From an uncultured Ruegeria sp. (GTDB taxonomy: Bacteria; Pseudomonadota; Alphaproteobacteria; Rhodobacterales; Rhodobacteraceae), in NCBI RefSeq assembly GCF_947504215.1, contig NZ_CANNGO010000015.1, forward strand, positions 1-64,000: 64,000 nucleotides of DNA, read 5' to 3'. The notes under the pieces were generated by a model. It did no database searches. It was not told where the DNA came from and saw only the letters and a list, made by a program, of their open reading frames with translations. The position numbers and the translations under genes are program-made. Shown here piece after piece: positions 1 to 8,962 of this stretch (position 1 is the stretch's first letter; each line of letters opens with the position of its first letter).

Positions 1-30
1 TGATATACCCCTGAAACTCACGGGCTTGAA

Positions 31-393
31 TCACGCAGCAGAGACGGCTGCAATCAAATTAATGGGTCCAGTGCCTAGGAAAACTTGCGGTATGCCCTGG
101 TAATCGGGAATTTCCTTTGGGTATTTTGCCCAAAAAGGCAGAATGCCAAACTCAATCTCGCCGTGCGTAGGAAGCTCGGGCCGGTAATGTGGCGGCTTAA
201 GGTAAGGTACAATTGCCTTGAGCATGGCGTCGGACTCTTTCAGAAGTTCGTAAAAATCCTCAAGGTCTTTGATGATTTTTTCTGGATCAAGCGCGACGTC
301 AATCTGGTCTGAAGGGGGTCTATTTTCAGGTTTTTGGAGGAGTACAGTAATTTTATCTAAAACGTCTGCTTCGGTCTGGGTCATGGCCGTCAT
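31..393 (-). CDS. Hypothetical protein, 120 residues
   Basis: I do not recognise this protein. It has no signal peptide or membrane segment. The N-terminal half is charged and probably helical; the C-terminal half has several proline-containing turns around residues 65-105. The first ATG is taken as the start because a GGGAG lies about six bases upstream; a second ATG three codons later is a possible alternative. It lies downstream of transposase debris on the same strand and has no functional partner in view. Codon use looks normal, which is the main reason for calling it a gene. Confidence 0.5.
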   Translation of the reverse strand: MTAMTQTEADVLDKITVLLQKPENRPPSDQIDVALDPEKIIKDLEDFYELLKESDAMLKAIVPYLKPPHYRPELPTHGEIEFGILPFWAKYPKEIPDYQGIPQVFLGTGPINLIAAVSAA

Positions 394-512
394 GGCTTGC
401 TCCCTGAAGTTAGATTTAAAATGGTTTTCTGCAATCTTTGGCCCTGGGAAACACCCGATGCTTCCGTTTGACCGATATCGTTAAACCGACGTTCCAAAAA
501 CTGAACGCCACT

Positions 513-1340
513 CTATGGATGTTGCCGCTGTTTTAGGTCTGGATCAAGCTTCTTGGACAAGCCGCCAGCGCGGGTCAATGCTCGCAGTTCCGCACCCATA
601 TTGGCAGGCGTATAGCCGATGGTCACGTTGTCCGCGACCCGCTAGCTCGACGGGCGTTGCATTTTGCGCTTGCGGCGAATGGCTGCAAAGCGGGCTGCGT
701 CCGCAGAAAATCGGGTGGCCAGCCAAGCGTGCTGCACGATCAGCTTCGTCAGCCCGTCGATCCGAGCATTGAGGCCGTTCAGCGGGTGGCGCATAACGCC
801 AAGAATGCAGTCCGCGATCTCTGGCATTTCCAACTGTTCCTCTGTGCAGTGTTCCCAGGCGAACTTGGACACAGCCTCGATGCCCGTTGGCAATATGTGC
901 CCGAACTCACGCAGGATGCTGCGGATCATGTTCACGACCTGGGTGCGCTGACGGACAACCAGATCCCGGGCGCGGTGTATGGCCAGAACGGCCTGCTGAT
1001 CTTCGGATTTAATCTCGACGAAGCGCATGGTCGGACGACGCACGGCTTGACAGATCGCTGCACGATCAGCTGCATCCGTCTTCCCGCGCTTCACATAGGG
1101 TTTGACATATGCGGCTGGCATGAGGCGAACATCATGACCCAACTTGCGCAACTGACGGCCCCAGTAATGAGCTGAGCCGCCTGCTTCCATGCCAACTACG
1201 CAACGCGGAAGCTTCTCAAAGAATGCCAACAGACCTGCGCGCCTGATCTTCTTGTTGATGATCTTGCGCCCAGTTGCGGAAACGCAGTGCACTTGAAAAA
1301 CGTCCTTGGCCAAATCAAGGCCCACGGTCTTTAATGTCAT
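513..1340 (-). mobile_element. IS110-family element remnant
   Basis: The element is identified by its transposase. Its right edge falls at the end of the homocysteine S-methyltransferase-like reading frame, whose last codons run straight into the transposase ATG. IS110 elements have no terminal inverted repeats, so the outer ends cannot be set by eye. The left limit is the last in-frame codon after the internal stop and is only a minimum. No second copy was seen in the window. Confidence 0.55.
642..1340 (-). pseudogene. IS110-type transposase, C-terminally truncated
   Basis: The N-terminal DEDD/RuvC-like domain of IS110 transposases is present: V-G-L-D-L-A-K-D-V-F at residues 6-15, a G-M-E-A-G-G-S-A-H segment, then K-T-D-A-A-D-R-A-A-I, and the long helical linker. 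The C-terminal domain with the conserved serine (usually G-I-G-P-I-T-A-S) is absent; the frame ends in a basic tail and TAG after about 232 codons, against roughly 300-400 for the family. The frame stays open about 42 codons beyond the TAG but that stretch does not resemble the missing domain. It is probably inactive. Confidence 0.75.
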
Positions 1341-2212
1341 TGGGTACCGCAGCAACCTCCAAATACTTGAATCGACGGATTCTGCATCGCAATCGCGGCA
1401 ATCTGCTTGCCAAGTTCAATTGGATCGCCTTCGTCCAGCGCATCTGCTTCGTCAAGTTCCGCATGCGAGCAACTCGAAGCGTTCGCCACCACGCCTCTCA
1501 GTCGCGGGTGGTTGCCAAGCGCTCCAGCGAAATGGGTCGGATGAGCGCAGTTGACCATAAAAAACAGTGCCGCCGAGTCGGTTGCCCCGTCGATCTGGTC
1601 AATTCCGTCCACAAGTCTGGTTCCGTCCGCCAGGCACCCGTCTGTCTCAACAACCAGAGACATGATGATCGGCAGATCAGCGTCTCGGGCGGCGAGGATG
1701 CATCCCGCTGCCTCGCTTGGACGGTTGAATGTATAAGCGGTGACCAGGTCGACGCTTGTGTCTTTCAGGCTTTGCATTTGAGCGGCGTGGTATTGACGTG
1801 CTTCTTCGACGGGTACCGGCGGGATGTCGGCGTAAGGATCATAGCGCGGGCCGATGCAGGCCGACACCAGTACATCATCGCGAGCGGACGTTTGGCGTAC
1901 GTCCTCCATTAGACTGACCGCATCTTTGTTCACTTCAACGAGCCGTTCTGCATCGTACCCCAAGGGCGCTGCCCGGTCGGCGTTCGCCATCCATGTGGGC
2001 GCATCAAGGATGCATCCGACACTCATTTCACGGGCAAGATCGACAAGTGCCTGCATTTGACCGGCTAGTAATGCTCTGGTGCCAGGTTCTTCCAGCAATG
2101 GAAACGATGCGAAACCGGGTAACTCAACTCCATGATTGAATATCAGGTCGGTGCCAGTCCCGGCATAAACCAGAAAGGTCTTGTCACCTTCGAGTGGGAA
2201 CTGTCGCGCCAT
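1337..2212 (-). CDS. Homocysteine S-methyltransferase family protein, 3' end cut by IS110
   Basis: This belongs to the family that transfers methyl groups to homocysteine from donors such as S-methylmethionine or betaine. The zinc-ligand pattern is complete: V-N-C-A-H-P (Cys222) and the terminal G-G-C-C-G-T (Cys287, Cys288). The fold starts with a T-F-L-V-Y-A-G-T-G-T-D segment near residue 12. The protein stops one residue after GGCCGT, where family members normally continue for 15-40 residues; the stop codon overlaps the transposase start codon. The ligands survive, so activity is possible, but loss of the last helix makes this doubtful. The first ATG is used; no strong ribosome site was seen. 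Confidence 0.8.
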   Translation of the reverse strand: MARQFPLEGDKTFLVYAGTGTDLIFNHGVELPGFASFPLLEEPGTRALLAGQMQALVDLAREMSVGCILDAPTWMANADRAAPLGYDAERLVEVNKDAVSLMEDVRQTSARDDVLVSACIGPRYDPYADIPPVPVEEARQYHAAQMQSLKDTSVDLVTAYTFNRPSEAAGCILAARDADLPIIMSLVVETDGCLADGTRLVDGIDQIDGATDSAALFFMVNCAHPTHFAGALGNHPRLRGVVANASSCSHAELDEADALDEGDPIELGKQIAAIAMQNPSIQVFGGCCGTQ

Positions 2213-2500
2213 TCTGAACCACGCCTATTGCCGTTACGTTTTCACAAGAAACCTACATTGTCTCTGATCTCCTGTGAACCTTAGGGCGGCGACAGGGTGT
2301 CTTCCCGAAGCAAGACCTCATCTTCCCGGGCAACTCTCAACCGCGGCGAAAGTCTCCTTCGGCGGGCTGCACCGCAGCGTCATCAAGCCATAGCCAATGT
2401 CCTGTGTGGATGGCTCCTGCATTGCAAGAGATTTCTGAGGCCGTACGAACTCACCCATCACGCGAGAAGTTAGCATTCGCTGCAAGCGCACGGGGGTCTG

Positions 2501-3376
2501 CTACCGCAAAGCGTCTTGCTTATCTTGCTGGTAATCTATCGCCGCGTGCCACAGGACCGCCGACAGGATCACTGTGCCGCCAATGATCGCAACCACAGGC
2601 GGAAACTCACTCAGGATGATCCACGCAAGCAGCGCTGCGAAGGGTATTTCGACCGTCCCCAATAGAGCTGATTGTGCTGAGGGAATGAGACGTGTTCCTT
2701 CTGTCCAGAGGATTACGGCGCCAGCAAAAGCTAACCCGAACAGGATCAACAAGACGGTATCTTGTGCAGTGACGTTCAGAGGTGCTCCCATAAATCCGCC
2801 TACAATGAAGAGCTGCAAGGCAGATGCTCCACCCGCCCAGACGACTGGCACATCCGCGAACTTTCGGATCAGAACAATGTAAGCTGCGTTTCCAAATGTC
2901 ATGGCGACCGCAAGCAGGTCACCCATCAGCTTGCCAGTGCCCAGCCCACCAGACACGATGATCGTGACACCGGCCAGTGAAAGAGTACCGGCAACTAGGG
3001 TGCGGCCCTTCGCGGTCTCACGCATGGTCAGCCACGCTAAGCCAGCGGCAAAAAAAGGGGCGGTGGCGTAGATCACCGCGACATTTGCGATGTATGTGAG
3101 TTTGAACGCATAGATGAACGCGATGCTGGAGACACTGCCGACGCTCGCAAGTATCCATCCGCGTTGTCCGAGCCGAAACGCCTGCCCTCGTGACGTCGTC
3201 CCCCGGCGGCGGAACTCAACGTAGGCAATGACAGCCAGTCCACCAATCAAACCGCGCCAACACACGATGGTCCACCCATCCGCTTCAATGATCTTGGTCA
3301 GTACGCCAGACATGCTGAAAACGACGGCCGAGAGCGCTACGAGGACGATTCCTTTCATATGCTGCGACTGCTGCAC
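2501..3376 (-). CDS. EamA/DMT-family membrane transporter
   Basis: A 291-residue integral membrane protein with about ten hydrophobic segments in two repeated EamA halves, typical of the drug/metabolite transporter superfamily in length and layout. The first half begins with G-I-V-L-V-A-L-S-A-V-V-F-S and ends near residue 145; the second begins around residue 150. These proteins export or import small metabolites such as amino acids; the substrate cannot be read from sequence. It stands alone; the 288 bases before the next gene downstream hold nothing recognisable. Confidence 0.88.
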   Translation of the reverse strand: MQQSQHMKGIVLVALSAVVFSMSGVLTKIIEADGWTIVCWRGLIGGLAVIAYVEFRRRGTTSRGQAFRLGQRGWILASVGSVSSIAFIYAFKLTYIANVAVIYATAPFFAAGLAWLTMRETAKGRTLVAGTLSLAGVTIIVSGGLGTGKLMGDLLAVAMTFGNAAYIVLIRKFADVPVVWAGGASALQLFIVGGFMGAPLNVTAQDTVLLILFGLAFAGAVILWTEGTRLIPSAQSALLGTVEIPFAALLAWIILSEFPPVVAIIGGTVILSAVLWHAAIDYQQDKQDALR

Positions 3377-3978
3377 TCTCCCGACCCTCGACTATTTGTT
3401 TTGAAGTTCTACCATGCCACTGCTGCCAACTGAGTGTCAGCTGTCTTTGATTGGATCACCAGATCAAAGGTTCAAATGGCAAAAACCAACTTCTTTGTGA
3501 GGGCTGCGGAGCTCAGGTGGCATTGGTCGCTTGGCGCGGTTCAAATAGAAGAAGCGGCCACGAATGATTTGGTCGTTCTTCTCTTCCACGGGTTGGCCGC
3601 GGTTGGCTTTCATGATCGCCCGATCAAAGACGTTAGGCATCGTTTACGCTTCTGGTGTGGCGTGTTTGCGACTGTTTTTTCTGAAACTTGTAAACTTGAG
3701 GTCGCAGATGCAGACCACCACGACAGCCAGCGCAACGATTTGATAGGGTAGAATTGCGTCGCCGAGATTCGGGACGGCAGAAACCATTGTCAGGGCAGGC
3801 CAGGGTGTTGTGATCGAGCTAGCCAACACAAAATTGACTTTGCGCTCGAAAACCTCCCTATTGCCAATGCAACAGATTGGGCGCTGAGCGCGGTCCTGGA
3901 TAGGACAACCGCAGCGCTTCGGCCCTTTCGTGTTTGTGTTGCCAAGATATCTACAGGGTCGATTTCAGGAGCCCTGCT
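3377..3978. other. Gene-poor stretch with a possible membrane-protein scrap
   Basis: I see no supportable intact gene here. On the minus strand between about 3644 and 3865 a frame reads like the end of a membrane protein, with a hydrophobic run I-L-P-Y-Q-I-V-A-L-A-V-V-V-V followed by charged residues, but it has no ATG and no recognisable family. It may be the tail of a lost gene. The rest looks non-coding. Confidence 0.4.
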
Positions 3979-4382
3979 ATGAAAACCATCTTTGAGCCCT
4001 TCCGCATCAAATCCGTAGAACCCATCCGAATGACCACTCGGGAGGAGCGGTGCGCGTTGCTTGAGAAAGCCAACTACAATCTCGTTGCTTTGCGTTCTGA
4101 GGATGTGCTGATCGATCTTTTGACCGATTCAGGCACCGGCGCAATGAGTTCCGCCCAATGGTCCGCAATGATACGAGGCGACGAAAGCTACGCCGGGTCG
4201 CCTTCGTTCTATCGGTTCGGAGCTGCCGTCAAAAACCTTGTACGCAAAGCCACGCCGATTACATCATCGAAGTGTTCGCCGATCTCGCTAAAACAAAGGA
4301 CAAGTCTGCAGGGTACCGCACTAAGAAGCAGCCAAAACCGATGCGGCATTTCACTTGTAGCTTCGAGAAGCTCTCAGCATAG
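3979..4382 (+). pseudogene. Tryptophanase / tyrosine phenol-lyase, internally deleted
   Basis: The first 87 or so codons (3979 to about 4240) match the N-terminus of beta-eliminating PLP lyases: [10 protein letters not shown] near the start, then [13 protein letters not shown] and G-D-E-S-Y-A-G-S. From about 4250, in another frame, H-A-D-Y-I-I-E-V-F and K-P-M-R-H-F-T match the extreme C-terminus of the same family. About 340 codons between them are missing, including the PLP-binding lysine. The two ends lie in the order and orientation expected of one gene, so a single internal deletion is the simplest explanation. TnaA and Tpl cannot be separated with so little left. Confidence 0.85.
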
Positions 4383-4730
4383 GTCAGTCAGGGAAACCAA
4401 GTCAAATATGGCGAAGGCGAATCATCTGCCTTGGCTGTATCTCCAAGAGGGCGCGAAGATACGCCAGCGTGCAATTACGTTCGGGGCCTTCCGCATTCCT
4501 GCACAAGGCGAGGGCGGCCCGTACCGGACGTTCAGCACCCAGCCTGGTTGCCGCATCCCGCTTTGCGGACATTCGCTGCACCAGCAAAACATGAACTAGA
4601 ATTGATCCTAAGATCGGTGACAAAATGGGCATGGCCGGAACTTGTTCAAAAGCACCCTGCCCGCCTCAACCCAACTTCCTCTGAGAAGACCCTCGCAGAA
4701 ACTGTCATCTACCGGTTATGAATCCTAACC
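4383..4730. other. Intergenic stretch, no gene seen
   Basis: No reading frame here looks coding. It contains CCCGCTTTGCGGACATTCGC at 4557-4576, a sequence type often seen between genes in Roseobacter-group genomes; a partly matching inverted copy is at 45818-45837. Confidence 0.4.
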
Positions 4731-6329
4731 TTAGTTGGCAGGCTTTGGAATGAGACCCGTAAACTCGTTCAACGGAGCGCTGATGGGGTTGGTCTGGAAT
4801 ACCTCCCGGTTCTCCAACAAGCGTGAAAACAGTTGCTGAAGATGGGTTGGCCTGGCAGCAGGGTCTGCAAGCTGTTCCTGAGTACGGGCCAGGAAACCAC
4901 GGACTCTGGTGTCCAGTTCGGTCACCGGATCTGGGTTTTTCAGCAACGTCAAAAAGTCATCTTCCGCCGCAGAACGATTTGCTTCTGCTTCAAGGCTGGC
5001 GATCACCACTGCACGAAGCGTATCCGGCAATTGCGACAGTGATGGAGACCTCACTTCCTGTGGAACATGTCGCAATAGGGAAGCCCGCTCTTGGGAGAAG
5101 AGCGGTGTTTCGACATCAATGGCAAGCACGGCGGCAATGAAAGCATCATCGACAACCCCGCGTCTGTTGAGGCGTTCAACCATTCGGCGGTCGAATTCCG
5201 AAGGTTCTGGCCCGAACCAAGGGAACAGAGTATCGCGACCCGGCATACAATCTGTGCCGATACTGTTGTCGGAAAGCAGTTCCTCATACTCTTCGAGCGA
5301 AAGGCCGAGGTTGCCGGGTGTGAATACGTTGGTGACAAGACCCAACCCGCCAAACACCGGCAGATCAATGTCGCGCATCTGAAAGATGTTCACGAAGAAA
5401 CTGTCGGGAATGTTTAGTGCGCCCGTCGCACGATCGGTGAGGCCACCTTCGTCCAGCCCGGATGTTTTGTTGGAGCTTCCCAGATTTAGTTCGGTAGGCC
5501 TAAACAGGCTATCGATCAAGTTTGGCAGGTCAGAGACGCGCACGCTTCCGTCTGAGGCGGTGTCAATGTGATCGCGTATGTCCGCGTCCGTGAACCGTTG
5601 CAGCGAAGACTGTATGGAGACCTCGAGAATTTGCGCACCGGTCAAGCGGTTACCCAAAAAGTTGGTATTGGCAATCGGCCAGCTTTGCCCACCGGGAAAC
5701 AGGTAGAGAGCTTCAAAGGTGTTGGGCAGGCTGTGCCAGTGGTTCCAGGGGAAAGTGAACTCTTTCATCACTGGCCCACCGTTCACGTGGCAGGATAGGC
5801 AGCCCTGCGAAAGGTGACTTGAAGAGGCCGTGTCAAGCTCGCTGGAACTGTTGCGGAAACGCCAGGTTCCTCCTTCAAGTTTGTAGTAGTTATAGGTGCC
5901 ATGCGTAGCATCCCAGGCGACGACTTCGATATCTCCTACCGGGTTGTTGGGGGTCATGAAGACCGAAAAGAACACATTGTTGTCCAGAACGATGCCGCTC
6001 GGTGCGTGGGTGCCGTTAAATGAAATCACCATTCGCCGATTAGATGGCCCGCATTCGGTCGACAAGGCACTGCGGCCAATCTGTTCTCCCACCACAAAAC
6101 TCTGGAAGTCTGATCTGCCACCCTCCAGCAATGTGTTTATGACTGCAGTAAGTGACCGAGGTTGAGGTGCGGACTGAATGGCGATTCTAAAAAACGGGTC
6201 GTCAATCTCGTTAAGCAGCGGTGCTGGAATTGTTGTGGGAGGGCTGGCGTCAGTTGGCTGATGCAACAGTTGTTGGGCCTGCAACGGTGCTGCAATGGCA
6301 ATGATGAGCGCTGTCAATTTGAGTTTCAT
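4731..6329 (-). CDS. Secreted protein with a single CxxCH haem motif, family not recognised
   Basis: A 532-residue protein with a Sec signal peptide (M-K-L-K-L-T-A-L-I-I-A-I, cleavage near A-Q-A at residues 16-19) and one c-type haem motif, C-L-S-C-H, at residues 177-181, followed by V-N-G-G-P-V-M-K-E-F. It should therefore be periplasmic and probably binds one covalent haem. The protein is far longer than small cytochromes c, with extensive regions before and after the motif that I cannot place. The ATG at 6329 is chosen over an upstream one because GGAGGTG precedes it and it gives the signal peptide. It starts 11 bases after the unrecognised gene 6341-7375, so the two form an operon. Confidence 0.7.
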   Translation of the reverse strand: MKLKLTALIIAIAAPLQAQQLLHQPTDASPPTTIPAPLLNEIDDPFFRIAIQSAPQPRSLTAVINTLLEGGRSDFQSFVVGEQIGRSALSTECGPSNRRMVISFNGTHAPSGIVLDNNVFFSVFMTPNNPVGDIEVVAWDATHGTYNYYKLEGGTWRFRNSSSELDTASSSHLSQGCLSCHVNGGPVMKEFTFPWNHWHSLPNTFEALYLFPGGQSWPIANTNFLGNRLTGAQILEVSIQSSLQRFTDADIRDHIDTASDGSVRVSDLPNLIDSLFRPTELNLGSSNKTSGLDEGGLTDRATGALNIPDSFFVNIFQMRDIDLPVFGGLGLVTNVFTPGNLGLSLEEYEELLSDNSIGTDCMPGRDTLFPWFGPEPSEFDRRMVERLNRRGVVDDAFIAAVLAIDVETPLFSQERASLLRHVPQEVRSPSLSQLPDTLRAVVIASLEAEANRSAAEDDFLTLLKNPDPVTELDTRVRGFLARTQEQLADPAARPTHLQQLFSRLLENREVFQTNPISAPLNEFTGLIPKPAN

Positions 6330-6340
6330 CTTCACCTCCA

Positions 6341-7375
6341 TCAACCAATACGCGCATCGGGGCGCTGAAGGTTTTCTTTGCCCGTGCGTGCCCATTCCGG
6401 AAGGTTTGCGTCATCCGCAATTGCAACCGTTGCCGCCACGAACAGCTTGTCCGCTACCTGAGAGCCGCTTGTGATCGGATCTCCGTCCAGCTCTAGCTCA
6501 CCCGCTCCGCTGACCAGCAGGGTCCCTCGCCGCCCGTTTCGGCTCACAACCCAGCGGGGATCTACGGCTGATTGATCGTTTATGTCGATCTGGGTACCAT
6601 CAATCGTCCAGTTGCCTTCGAGGCGCTGGATAAAGATGCCAATCGGATCGGCCAAAGAAAAAGATCGGGATGCGCGAACTTGCTGCTGGCAAGCAGTACA
6701 AATCTGGGGATCGGATTGTCGCCCCGGTACACATGCTCCACCAACATTCGCGCAAACTTCAGACGCCGGAAGCCCCGTTCGCTCGATACCGCAGAAAGCA
6801 GCGAGGCCAAAAAGCGCAGGTATGGAATTCACCGGAGTGGTAAGCGCAAGAATACCCTTCTGCCCGTTATTCCATGGGTTATTGCGCAGATGGTTTAGAA
6901 ACAGAATCTCGCGTTGTCGGACCGTTGTTCCTGCCAGGTTGCTGCGGCCGTACAGCTCCGAGTTGGTCGGGGTTGCGCCTTGATTCATGGACTCAACCGC
7001 AGTCTTGATTCCGGTCGGTGACACCCCTGCCAGCACGCCAAAGTACTCACGAAACTCAGTTGTAAAGGATATGCGATCTATGTTTCCGCCCGGAGTACGG
7101 AAAACGGACCACTCAACGTACTCCTCCTGAAAGTTGCGGTCGGCATCGATCTGAGCAGCCGTTCCTCCGACACGAATTGGAAAAGCTTTCCATGGAATTG
7201 TAGCCTCTGCGCGATCAGCTGTGTCGACGTCAAGAATAGCGTCAATCCAGGTAAACGCGCTGTCAGGTCGCTTGGCCGCGCTTCTATACTCCGCCTCGAC
7301 AAGACCTCGCCATTCGCTGATTGCGCGAAAACGAGACAGGTGATCTGATCCAGACGGATCTGAATAATTGAACAT
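6341..7375 (-). CDS. Unrecognised protein paired with the CxxCH protein
   Basis: A 344-residue protein without signal peptide or membrane segment. Visible features: an aromatic and acidic segment at residues 84-112 (E-E-Y-V-E-W-S then F-T-T-E-F-R-E-Y-F), a second around residues 166-193 (N-P-W-N-N-G-Q-K-G-I-L-A-L), and a cysteine cluster C208-x6-C215-x10-C226-x2-C229, with C195 nearby, that could hold a metal or disulfides. The C-terminal third (about 250-325) looks like a beta-rich module. It is the first gene of a two-gene unit with the secreted haem-motif protein downstream. I cannot name a family; a redox or ligand-binding role is inference from the partner only. Confidence 0.65.
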   Translation of the reverse strand: MFNYSDPSGSDHLSRFRAISEWRGLVEAEYRSAAKRPDSAFTWIDAILDVDTADRAEATIPWKAFPIRVGGTAAQIDADRNFQEEYVEWSVFRTPGGNIDRISFTTEFREYFGVLAGVSPTGIKTAVESMNQGATPTNSELYGRSNLAGTTVRQREILFLNHLRNNPWNNGQKGILALTTPVNSIPALFGLAAFCGIERTGLPASEVCANVGGACVPGRQSDPQICTACQQQVRASRSFSLADPIGIFIQRLEGNWTIDGTQIDINDQSAVDPRWVVSRNGRRGTLLVSGAGELELDGDPITSGSQVADKLFVAATVAIADDANLPEWARTGKENLQRPDARIG

Positions 7376-8261
7376 GGGAAACCCCTAAAATAGAATAACT
7401 GAAACAAACCCAGTCTAGCATAGCTGTGACTTCGCTCAAAATAACCGTGGGCTCACAATTCAGATTGCACTGCAGCGCTATGCTACTTGCCAGATCCATG
7501 GCAGCCCCTTCGGGGGCAAGCGGTATCGGATAGTTTGTTTACTAACGCGGCATTAGCCTCGATTCCCAAGTCAAGCTGGCACCATGGTCAAAGTTTCCGC
7601 CGTCGTTAGGGTACTCTGTCCATTCTTTATATCATTCTTGGCCACAAGTTTCTGAGGGCGGCGCGTTGCGCCGAGTGGAACGTTTGGGTTCGGAAATAAC
7701 CGAAGAGTTCATTTTCGTCATGCCCGACGCGCTCTTTTCAGGCCTCGAAGCATTTGGTGCGCCTCTTTGGGCTCACCGCCGACCTGGGAAGCGGTACGGA
7801 GTCTCGCTGAAGCTGCTACGTCACTCGGCTCGGGACGGCCCACTCCGGACTCTCAGCATTGGTGCAAGATCCTGTATTTGCAACCCATCGCTGCTTACGC
7901 GGATCCTGGACCCGCTCGAGCTCACAGTCTGCAGGACGGAGCCGACTTTCATCGACATCGAGTCAACATCCGCTTTGCTCACATCAGCACAGTTCTGGAG
8001 CACGTCAAGGCGGAACAAGACGAGGGTCCCCAAAGCCATGGGTGCGGACGAATTCAGAGAAGATGGGCTGTCAGCCAAAAAATCGTCTGCGTCAGGACTG
8101 TCCCTCAGGGGCACAAGCCAAGAACACAAATTGCAGCCTGCAGAATGAGCCCAATATAGCACAATGAACAAACGCGACTTTAGGCTGCTATTCCCTAGAC
8201 CGGCGAGACCTGCCAATCGTGCTTCAAACGCTTGGAAGACGACGGCCATGAACAAACCCCC
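7376..8261. other. Long stretch without a supportable gene
   Basis: Several frames are open on both strands (for example about 145 codons on the minus strand between 7821 and 8255, and 160 on the plus strand from 7666), but their products are serine- and arginine-rich, conflict with each other and resemble no family. I treat the region as decayed or non-coding DNA flanking the phage-derived pseudogene at 8262-8927. Confidence 0.4.
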
Positions 8262-8927
8262 TCAATCTTCGATCATGGTTGAGCTGCCCTGTGGGAAGGT
8301 CACAGCTTCAAATTCGGGGTACGCTAGGCGCAGTGTCTGCAAAGGCGGCCCCTCGGCTACACGCCGATCACGCGTAGCTTCCGTCCAGTCTTGCAACTCA
8401 TCAGATGCAAGAAGCGCCGCGCCAACTCCAGTCAGAGCGCGCAAGCCGCCTATCGCATCAGTTGGGGCGAGAGCATGGACACAATTTGCCGCGGGTGCAA
8501 AATCAGCGAGCACCACATTGCTCTGTACTCCCGGCAAAACAGGTTCGGCATAGCACCGACAATTGTGTGCCTCGCCCGGATGACCGCCTTCTGGGGGATT
8601 GTCCCATTGGAAAACATCATCATCATATGCAGCGTGGTTATCACGTATCTTGGCATCATCTTGCGAGCGCCAGAAATATTACTCAATCCCGAGGTTTTCC
8701 TCCCGGAGCTGATTGATTAGTCCTGCAAATGCCCGCACGAGACGTTCTTCCATTGCTGTTCGCAATGGCCGAAATCGCTGCGGATGATTTTGGTATTCGT
8801 TGAAAATACTCTCTAGATGCGCATCCCACGCGCCAAATGCTTCCGCCCTTGCGTCTGACACATCCTTCAGATCGGATGCAGACACAGTTGGTACTGTGTC
8901 AGGCGGTGTAACGGCGTTCAGAAGCAT
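8262..8927 (-). pseudogene. Phage Mu F-like / SPP1 gp7-like head morphogenesis protein, nonsense-interrupted
   Basis: Reading one continuous minus-strand frame gives two open parts separated only by a TAA at 8679-8681. Just after the stop comes Y-F-W-R-S-Q-D-D-A-K-I-R followed by F-Q-W-D-N-P-P-E-G-G-H-P-G and N-C-R-C-Y-A-E-P, the signature of the minor head (MuF/gp7) C-terminal domain of tailed phages. The upstream half is helical, as expected for the domain before it. One C-to-T change (CAA to TAA) would explain the break. The frame remains open a little beyond 8927 towards the glutamine synthetase gene, so the true 5' end may be lost. No other phage structural gene is nearby. Confidence 0.7.
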
Positions 8928-8962
8928 CCGGGTGTTTTCGGAAATACCCGGGTAGCTTGCCC

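Noticed and set aside
3644..3829. A short minus-strand frame with one hydrophobic segment
   Set aside because: No ATG start, no family; at best the tail of a lost membrane protein, so it is mentioned only in the region note.
7821..8255. A 144-codon minus-strand frame downstream of the MuF-like pseudogene
   Set aside because: Serine-rich product without family likeness, overlapping equally long plus-strand frames; not supportable as a gene.
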